Positions 56,097-64,000 of a stretch of 64,000 nucleotides of DNA are shown here, in pieces. The DNA is from Lingula anatina (Eukaryota; Brachiopoda; Lingulata; Lingulida; Lingulidae): NCBI RefSeq assembly GCF_001039355.2, contig NW_019773516.1:30256-94255 (forward strand). Reading direction: 5' to 3'. Position numbers and translations under genes: made by a program. Position 1 is the stretch's first letter; every line of letters starts with the position of its first letter. Under the pieces are notes generated by a model that saw only the letters and a list, made by a program, of their open reading frames with translations, did not search any database and had not been told where the DNA came from.

Positions 56097-59000
56097 AAAT
56101 AGTAGCAATGTATGTTTAAAGATTGTTTAAGACTAGGTGTACCTCATTCATGAAACTTGTGATAGAATTCCAAGGAATAATTTTGTTTTATTTCTTGACT
56201 AAGTAGCAAAATGCTATCAGTTACAGTGAAGCCACTGCTTGGGGTGGCTTCTCCCAAAAGTACTTGACATTACCAGTGCAAATTCATTTGATGAAAATAG
56301 TGCTTAAGAACAATCCTGATACTTCTCCAAATAAAAAACGAACTTAAAATCATGAATCTGTAGTGGGTATCTATTTTAAGAAGCCAGTTAAGAAGCATAA
56401 AAGCTTATGATATTTGATATTCCTGATTCTGAAGTGGGTTTCTATTTTAAGATTAGGTTATAAACAAGGTAGGGGTGAATTTAATTTGGTAACAGTAAAG
56501 ATTAGTGCCAGAGAGGTCCCATTTCTTCAGGTAGCCTATCTGGAAATTAGCACCTGTGCTAGTACGTGCATATCAGGCTCATGATGCAGAGTCCATTGTT
56601 AAGAATAGATTTGGTACATTGGTAGCATTAAGCTTCTTCAAAAAAAAAAAAAAAAAAAAAAAAAAAAGAAATGAATACAAAGGCAGCATTCACAACTGCA
56701 GACTAACAGATTGTGGATCAAATATGTATGTCTGACCCATTTGAATGCTTACCGCATATACTCTGTGGGAAATCTATGGGGTGCCTTTTAGGGGATTGCA
56801 TGGCATGTTTTCAAGTGGGCCGGGCATATTTGATCCACAGATCTGTTAGTCCACGGATCATCATGTTCTGTATGCATCCTTAATTTGTAGTAGGTGTGAG
56901 GCTTAAATAAGTAAGAAAAGTAGAAATTTAGCACAATAAAACGATTCAACATTACGTCTGTTTTGATTATATGTGATAGAAATACACAAACTTTTTCAAT
57001 TCTTGATGGTTAATTTTAATCTAGTCAGATAAAGTAGTTGGGAGGGATGAGAAATGCACTGTATTATTTGGGACAAATGATGGCTGAACAAAGGTAGGTA
57101 TATGAGCCTCGCTGAATTCAAAGGTCATGGATCATGTGATCCAACATTTTATAAATAGAACAATTTATGTGTAAACCCCTATGCCTGCAAGTCACAGCTC
57201 AAACTTAAAGGGCACCAAAGAGACTTCAAGTGTGTTGACAGTTATATAAGTGGAGATAAAATGTACACCCGTTGAAGCATTCACTTAGGATATGGTGTGT
57301 CCACTGGAAATTGGTCTATAATGTTAATCTCTTGCTTCAGTTATCTTATCATAATGTCCATAAAGTAATTAGACATCTTGAGATGAGAATTCAGAAGTTG
57401 TCTAGCTACATGAACAGTAAAATGTAAAATATCAGACTGAAGAAATGAAACATTTCAAAAATTATCACACAATATTTTAAGTCTGCACAGTAGCATTAAA
57501 ATTATTAAAATATAAACTGCAAGTGGTTCAGAATATTTTGTTAGAAATTTATTGCTTATTGATTCAGTTGTTAAAGTGAGAGAGAGAGAGAGGGAGAGAG
57601 AAAGAGAGTACATTATATCTTTTGTAAATTTCAGGCAGCACTCCTCTGGGAACATATAAAAAGCTAATAGAATTTTACAAGAAAGGAGAACTTTCTTTCA
57701 AATATGTCAAAACTTTTAACATGGATGAGTATGTAGGTAAGATAGATTGTATAGTTTACAGATGATTATTATACCCAAATACACTACACATGGATTATGA
57801 TAATATTAAGGTATACTTTTGTTGTATTGTTTAAACATACATTAACATTGGGTTGTTATTTTTAAATCAATAAATTTCATATTTTAAGACTATCTAAATG
57901 ATGTCACAAGCTTGAACAACTTGATGCTGAAGTATTTCTTTTGGTAAATTACAGCTCTGCCCAGAAATCATCCAGAAAGCTACCATTCCTTTATGTGGCA
58001 CAATTTCTTCAAGCACATTGACATACTTCCTGAGAACGCCCACCTTCTAGATGGGAACGCAGAGGATAAGGTGGCGGAATGTGAGCATTTTGAGGAGGAG
58101 ATTAAAAAGGCAGGGGGAATCGAGTTATTCATGGGAGGTAAGGTTCTGGGACCTTAAGACCTGAGAAGACTTTAATATTTCATTTGTTAGGTTTGGGGAT
58201 GAGATGCAAATTATGGAGATGTGGAGGGGGGAGGGGAGGTAAATTGTTTATGGGTCACAAGATTGCATTCTGATTTTCACACTTAGTACCGAAGTTTGTC
58301 TCATTTTGGCTGCATTGACTTTCTTCGTCTGTTCTAGAATTAACTTGTGTATCAGATAAGGAGTTATGTTAGTTAATATATGATAAAAAAAGATAAATGC
58401 ATACAAAAATAAATAAATGACTTAATTTGGGGCCATCTTAAGACATTTTATGTTACAAATTAAAAACTCATGTAAAATATTACGAGATTATAAAAGACCC
58501 ATTTTCAAGAAACATTTAAAGCCTTATTTATTATCAGATAACTATAACTATAAGTTAAAAGAATACTTTCATAAATGGTAATTTCATTTAAGATCATTAT
58601 TTGAGATAAAATAATTTTATTGTACAGGTATTAGACTATTTTCAGTGATAAAACAATTTTTCTGTACAGGTATTGGACCAGACGGCCACATAGCCTTCAA
58701 TGAACCAGGCTCCAGTCTGGTCTCACGCACACGTGTGAAAACTCTGAACCAGGACACGGTGGAGGCCAACGCCCGTTTCTTTGGCGGAGACATCAGCCAG
58801 GTCCCCACTGAGGCTCTCACGGTGGGAGTGGGCACCGTAATGGATGCTAGGGAGGTAATGTGGTGTCTCTGAGATGCATGGAGATAACTATCTCCAGGCC
58901 CGTAGCCAGCAATTTCAAAAGGGGGGTTCATTTTCTGAAAAAGTGGACCTTTTCCCATAAAAACTTTGTGTACCTAGATCAAATTTTACCCAGAGTGGAC

Positions 59001-59105
59001 CTTTTCCCAGCAAAAGGGGTGGTTCTTTCGAACCCCCCGAACCCCCCCTGGCTACGGGCCTGATCTCTGTGCTGGTATATGTGTTGTGTGTATTTTTGTG
59101 ATTGT

Positions 59106-59156
<51 letters not shown>

Positions 59157-59648
59157 TGTGTGTGTGTGTGTTGAGGAGAAGAGAGAGAGAAATAGAAAAC
59201 TCTTTCAAATTGACCTCTCTATCGTTAAATGTTATGTCATGATTGATATTGCAATATGACATTTGACTTTTGCTGTAATGTCCACTTGCAATTAAGGTTG
59301 CTCTAATTATACCAATACAGTACTCATAGCTTTACTATATACAGCTTAACATATTTTACCTCATTATTGCCTAAATAATTAACTTCCACTTTACTTCAGG
59401 TGATGATCCTGATCACAGGTGCTCACAAGTCCTATGCTTTATACAAAGCAATTGAGGAGGGAGTCAGTCACATGTGGACAGTGTCAGCTTTCCAGATGCA
59501 CCCCAAAACAATCTTTGTCTGCGATGAAGATGCCACGCTGGAGTTGAAGGTGAAAACGGTCAAATACTTCAAAGGCCTTATGACCCTACATAACAAGTTG
59601 CTGGAGGAGAAATCTGTTGAACCCTCATCCAAAAAAACAGAAGAGTAA
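55649..59648 (+). CDS. GNPDA: Glucosamine-6-phosphate deaminase/isomerase (GNPDA), complete
   Basis: Converts glucosamine 6-phosphate to fructose 6-phosphate and ammonia in the cytosol, linking amino-sugar catabolism to glycolysis. Exons: 55649-55772, 57635-57736, 57955-58137, 58670-58854, 59400-59648; 280 residues (human GNPDA1 has 289, GNPDA2 276). The ATG lies right after TTTTCAG, so an untranslated exon is upstream. Catalytic residues of the NagB family are all present: Asp72 (NMDEY), Asp141, His143 and Glu148 ([16 protein letters not shown]). [15 protein letters not shown] and [10 protein letters not shown] are nearly identical to human. TAA at 59646-59648. The C-terminal tail ([13 protein letters not shown]) is vertebrate-like in length. 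No sign of damage; GNPDA1 and GNPDA2 cannot be told apart in an invertebrate. Confidence 0.97.
56640..56667. repeat. Poly-A tract (28 bases) before an inverted repeat
   Basis: A long A run in the first GNPDA coding-gene intron, 33 bases upstream of the hairpin at 56701. It could be a retroposed tail, but I see no adjacent retroelement body. Confidence 0.85.
56701..56851. mobile_element. Inverted-repeat element / hairpin, about 150 bp
   Basis: GACTAACAGATTGTGGATCA at the left end and TGATCCACAGATCTGTTAGT near the right end are inverted copies, and pairing extends further inward (AAATATG/CATATTT). It is a probable small MITE in the GNPDA intron. The target duplication is not clear. Confidence 0.65.
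58605..58674 (+). repeat. GNPDA: 42-bp-spaced tandem duplication of the GNPDA exon 4 splice acceptor
   Basis: A 28-base block (58605-58632) recurs 42 bases downstream (58647-58674) with 25 of 28 bases the same, including TGTACAG|GTATT. The distal acceptor (AG at 58668-58669) restores the family sequence. The proximal one (AG at 58626-58627) is in the same phase and leads through an open frame, so it would add 14 residues. Confidence 0.85.
58895..59062. mobile_element. MITE, 168 bp, 5-bp target duplication
   Basis: CAGGCCCGTAGCCAG at 58895-58909 and CTGGCTACGGGCCTG at 59048-59062 are exact inverted repeats. ATCTC flanks both ends (58890-58894 and 59063-59067). It lies in the last GNPDA intron, 40 bases after the exon 4 donor. 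An internal direct repeat (AGTGGACCTTTTCCCA) occurs twice. It belongs to the same kind of family as the element at 49065. Confidence 0.88.
59110..59172. repeat. (TG)n microsatellite
   Basis: About 31 TG units, one interrupted, directly downstream of the MITE in the last GNPDA intron. Confidence 0.95.
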
Positions 59649-62600
59649 TTAGAGCAATGTCAGCTGATTAAGCTGGGATATATCCTAGCATTTTTTGCTA
59701 ATTAACAAACTTTTATAGCCAAAATCAATAACTAATTGAGGGGAGCAATTTTATTATTATAATTGGTTTTCATTTTTAATTTTCAGCTAAATTTATATAT
59801 TTGCCATTTACTATATATATATAAGTATGCTAGTCTTAGGTCCTGAAAGAATATCTATTGGAATGACTGAGAGCACAGCATGTTACTAGTACATATATTT
59901 GGAAAAATTGTTCACTGCTGGTAAAGCCAAGTCAGTTTAACCAGGTTCACACATGAAAAAGCATGGCCAGTGTAAACTGTCTTTAGGAGAGCATTTATAT
60001 TTTTAGAGTGTGAATAATTAATTACATGATTGTTTGTTGTCAATTCTCATTTATTTTAAACTCATTGTTCTTAGTCTGTGTTACAATATTACATGATGTT
60101 TGAAAATGGGACATTACTATGTGATGGTATTCTGAACATTTGAATCATTGCTCCAAATAAGTGGTTCTCTTTTCAGATATTCCACAACTGCAAGAGAGCC
60201 ATTGCTTGCTAATTTTCCATGTTGTTTTTCTAATCCAAATCTAATTGTTAATGTTGTAGTTGTTCAGGTTTCTGCAGGTAGGAATTGTGTCACGATGTAC
60301 TAGGACAATCTCATAGTGAGTGTGCCATTTTATATCCTTATATTTATGTATAACCTTTTTTCTGTCGTCAGTGTGCCATTTTTATTTCATTTATGTAGAG
60401 ATACCAGTAAGATTTCTTAATAAGTAGTAAATACTGGATTAATTTACAGTCATATATACCTCAAATTATCCTAGCAATACATTATTTAAGCCAACAAATA
60501 TATATCATTTCCTTTCATGTTATGGGAAGCAGGTATTTCATTATTGTTCTTATTAGCGTCCTTGTCAGCGCTGACTTTTGTGATGATGTTTCACATAATT
60601 AAGGACATTTTCAGTCCAGGAAATGGTTTAAAAAAAAAAAGGAATCCTGTAACATGTACCGGTAGATAAAGAAATGGCTTCTATTTTAAATCAATTAGAT
60701 GGCCTTTTTAAAGGACTAAGAAAAATTCGACCTAAAATTAAAGACCTTTTGTGAAACTGGTCTTCCTGGTCTATCTCTTTTTATTCACATAATTTTGAAG
60801 TTCATTAGCTGTGTTGGTCAAATCTTGTATACAAGTGGGTACATCTTTTCATGCAGGCTCAAAACAGAATTCAAGTGATGCATCAAAAGAAACACTGTAA
60901 ACAATGCTCTTCAAGGAAGATTTTGCGTCTGACAATCTCGTTTCGATTTCTTGAAATGGTCAAAATATACTAATTTAGGTAGATTTAATGATCAAAACAG
61001 ATTGAAAAGTGTAAACACTTTATTTTCAGCATTGGTTACACTGCTTGGAGAAATTAGAAAAGCAAAGAACAAATAATGAAAAAATTATTATACTTTCTTT
61101 CATGATATTGAGATTTAAGGGAGCCAAACAGGTTTATCAGTTGCACAACTAGCCATCTTCAGAGATTTTTTAAAGTCTTCTACTGAAAAATTATTTAAAA
61201 TCCATGCATTAAGTGATATTATGTAAAAAATATTCAGGATGAAGAATAAATTGGTTTTCACATCCAGTAGTATGTGTTACTGTTGAAAGCGCGGCTACTA
61301 ATTATGTAGTGTGACTTGTTATGATCTAAACATCAACTATAATTATGTGCAAGTATTAATTTGAAAATATAAAAGTTATTTATAGCCAAAGGGTATCACA
61401 AGGAAAATGTGTTATTGTTTTCTTTTTTTTTCTCTTTCATGTTACTTTTTCAATACAATTAGATCATGAGTAAAACAGCACCCAAAAAAAAAAAAAAAAA
61501 AATTAACAAGGGAAAGTTACATTTATTCATTGTAATGTACAGTCTTATAATTATATAATAAAGAACGATTAAAAAACAGTTCTTATCAACCAAACTGCTA
61601 TCAATCTTTGATATCACAAGTGTACAACCATGAGACATTATTAAGAAATAGAGCAAGTTATAACAAATGCAACAGCAAAAAACAAAAACAAATTTTATCT
61701 AGACAAAGTGGAGGAAAATTCATACAAATATCTTGTCCCAAGTAAGTGAAAAACCTTTCCAATGTTAAAAAATTAAAATGCCCATTCCTAACAGTGATTT
61801 ATAAAATGTTTGAATGGACTTAAAGTGACACTGGTAAAAAGAATGTTATATGAGACTGATACAGAAGAAATCCAAATGGGAGGAATTCAATAGTGCAATC
61901 ATCTTCCTATATAATTAAGGAGAAATAAACAACACAAACCACATAAGTGTAAATTACAGTCAGTTCTACAAATCATACCAACATGCACTCAATTTAAAAA
62001 CAACTGTCATCTTCATGATTTAACTCCACCCCCCCCCAAAAAAAAAAAAAAAATAAATAAATAAATAAATAAATAAATAAAAATTAAAAGAAATAACAGT
62101 AGGCATCCCTCCCCCCTACCAGCATTTCTATAAAGTTGCCTCTTAAAGAGTAACTACTTAATTACCTTCTTTTTGACTTTCTTGGTCCCTACTAATCTTT
62201 TGTGCCTAGGACATATTAATTTTCTAATATATGTACAAGATCTTGAAACTGTAAGATTCTTTTTGCCATCCTACTTCATTTAAATCATTAAAAGATGTCT
62301 ATGCAAAGGTAGAGGACACAAAACCCCACTTTCTGTCAATCAATCCACTACAGAAAATTTTCTCTGTGACATAATGGGTGCATCAAGTTGATCTAACACA
62401 TTCAACACTTTGGTAAATAATCAGTAAGACCCTACTAGTATGTGTGTTAAGCAGAGAGATTTGTGTGTTAAGCAGAAGGGGGTATCACAGGAGGGGCAGG
62501 TGCCCTGACACTAGTTTAAGGGGCTACAGGTGAGAACATTCCATTACCTTTTAGCTCACAGCCCAAAATACAATTTAGAGCCTATTTCCATAGATGTGTC

Positions 62601-64000
62601 ATTGATATCAAGGGCTATTAAGCAGTTCTTCCTGCCCATTTTCTATATAAGGTATTGTGCACCTCCACATGCCACAGAAAAAAAATCTATAGTCATGATA
62701 ACAAAAAAGACAATTATGAACACAAGTCATCATCATCATCTTAATGGAGATTAAGTAATTTGATGTCTGATCATAATTTCATATAAACTAAAAAGAGACC
62801 AACTATCCATGTAAGCAGTGCTAATAACAAACTAAAACCCTTTGATAACAAATCATAATAGTGAATACTACGAACTATAAAGACAAATAACAATGCTATA
62901 CAGTAAAAGTGAATCTCAGAGCAGCCAAGAGCGTGAATATCTTTTCCCTGAGCCACAGAACATTGTGCAGTGATTGCTTGCTAATCAATATTTTTAATGA
63001 GGTAAAACAGACAAAACATGTTAGCTAAGAAAACCTTAGCAGGGGGGTACATTTTTACACTGTAAACAATCTCTATGGAGATATCCAATACTCTGAATAC
63101 CACAATTTAAACCTTCTGTTAATTATGAAGGGAAGTATATATTAATGCTAGTACACTGATAAAACCGTCAGATTTAGAAAAAGATGCTGATTTTATTTTG
63201 GGAAGTTGCAAGGGTGGCCTTTTTAACAATATCTAATGAGCCAGTTAAATATGTTTTGTATGTGACACTGTTAATGGTGCCTCAACCCAGCGGCAAATAA
63301 GGCTGTATATGTAAACTGAATAGACGGAGTGTAACATGCACTAAATAAATTCATATCATTAAATACAGCAGGGGCAACAAATATGCAATGTCAAAAGAAA
63401 AATAGTTTTAGAATGTATGTTTAAAATAAGTTCTCAATAATAAGATAAAAATAAATTGTTCTACATTCTATTTTGACACCACATAGGAGACAAAAAGCCT
63501 TGAGTAAATTGTATTTAACCACAATGAGTGGTAATGTGCCATAATAACTATAATATTAGTACATTTTCTAAATGTCTGCAATTGTCTATTCATCACAGAG
63601 AAGTTGAACTAAACCAACATCTTACAATGCATATGTACTACTTATTAACACATTTTTACTATATTTACACAGTTAAAAAATGTTTAGTTCAACAATTATT
63701 TAATAATGCATATACTGCAACTGAAGTTCAGTCCAACACATTCAAAAAGTGCATTTAGTTATTTTAATTGATTTCTTTGAAATTCTACTTGCTTGTTCCA
63801 ACATTTTAAAATCAAACTTCCTACCCGTGAACTGTATCTCACACACTGTTAATTGCAAAGTAAGTATCTCTTCTAGGCAGTGTGCCAATTTCAAACCTAA
63901 TGACAAATACACAGTATTTGGAAAAATACACAAACACAATAAGAAGAGGGAAGTTAGAGGTATGTGTCACAGTATATCATTCTATCAAATGTCTCTACAC
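59649..64000. other. GNPDA 3' UTR and non-coding DNA
   Basis: The GNPDA 3' UTR begins here; the first plausible signals are ATTAAA near 60738 and AATAAA at 61245-61250. The rest is AT-rich with homopolymers (A18 near 61484), an (AAAT)n run near 62054-62081 and no open frame with recognisable features on either strand. It could be the 3' UTR of a minus-strand gene lying beyond the window, but nothing shows this directly. Confidence 0.5.

Overview
This window looks like nuclear DNA of an invertebrate animal, most likely a bivalve or other mollusc. It is strongly AT-rich, and its genes have many short exons with GT-AG introns. Microsatellites and small inverted-repeat elements are common. The encoded proteins are clear animal orthologues. 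Two single N bases each sit between direct copies of the flanking sequence, which is what a draft assembly of a highly heterozygous genome leaves behind. The taxon is an inference; the animal origin is solid.

Layout. (1) 1-35882, plus strand: the Hippo-pathway scaffold kibra (WWC family). The window opens inside an upstream intron, so the first WW-domain exon is missing. Twenty exons, plus one likely 96-bp cassette exon, give about 1270 residues: WW2, coiled coils, a Ser-rich region, a C2 domain, an acidic region, the aPKC-binding motif and the C-terminus. (2) 35883-42317: the kibra 3' UTR, then intergenic DNA holding two probable false duplications at the N bases (38978 and 40648). (3) 42318-45984, plus strand: a five-exon gene I cannot name. 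It encodes a type I membrane protein: signal peptide, LamG/ConA-like domain, Ser/Thr-rich stalk, two sushi (CCP)-like domains, one membrane helix and a short basic tail. All four introns are phase 1. (4) 47258-54817, minus strand: CLPB (SKD3), the mitochondrial ankyrin-AAA+ disaggregase, complete in 16 exons (649 residues). (5) 55649-59648, plus strand: glucosamine-6-phosphate deaminase (GNPDA), complete in five coding exons (280 residues), head-to-head with CLPB. (6) 59649-64000: GNPDA 3' UTR and non-coding DNA with no gene that I recognise.

The four genes do not form a pathway; this is an ordinary animal neighbourhood. CLPB and GNPDA probably share a divergent promoter region (54818-55648). 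Kibra, the sushi gene and GNPDA are on the plus strand, and the sushi gene converges on CLPB.

The observations most worth a second look are: the in-frame basic/Ser-rich cassette exon in kibra; a 42-bp tandem duplication of a splice acceptor in GNPDA that would insert 14 residues beside the active site; the phase-1 modular receptor-like gene; a PPxY motif and an internal repeat inside kibra; a family of about 167-bp inverted-repeat elements with 5-bp target duplications; and a 391-bp near-perfect foldback element in a CLPB intron. I saw no CRISPR array, operon, tRNA or rRNA, and no convincing wholly new system.
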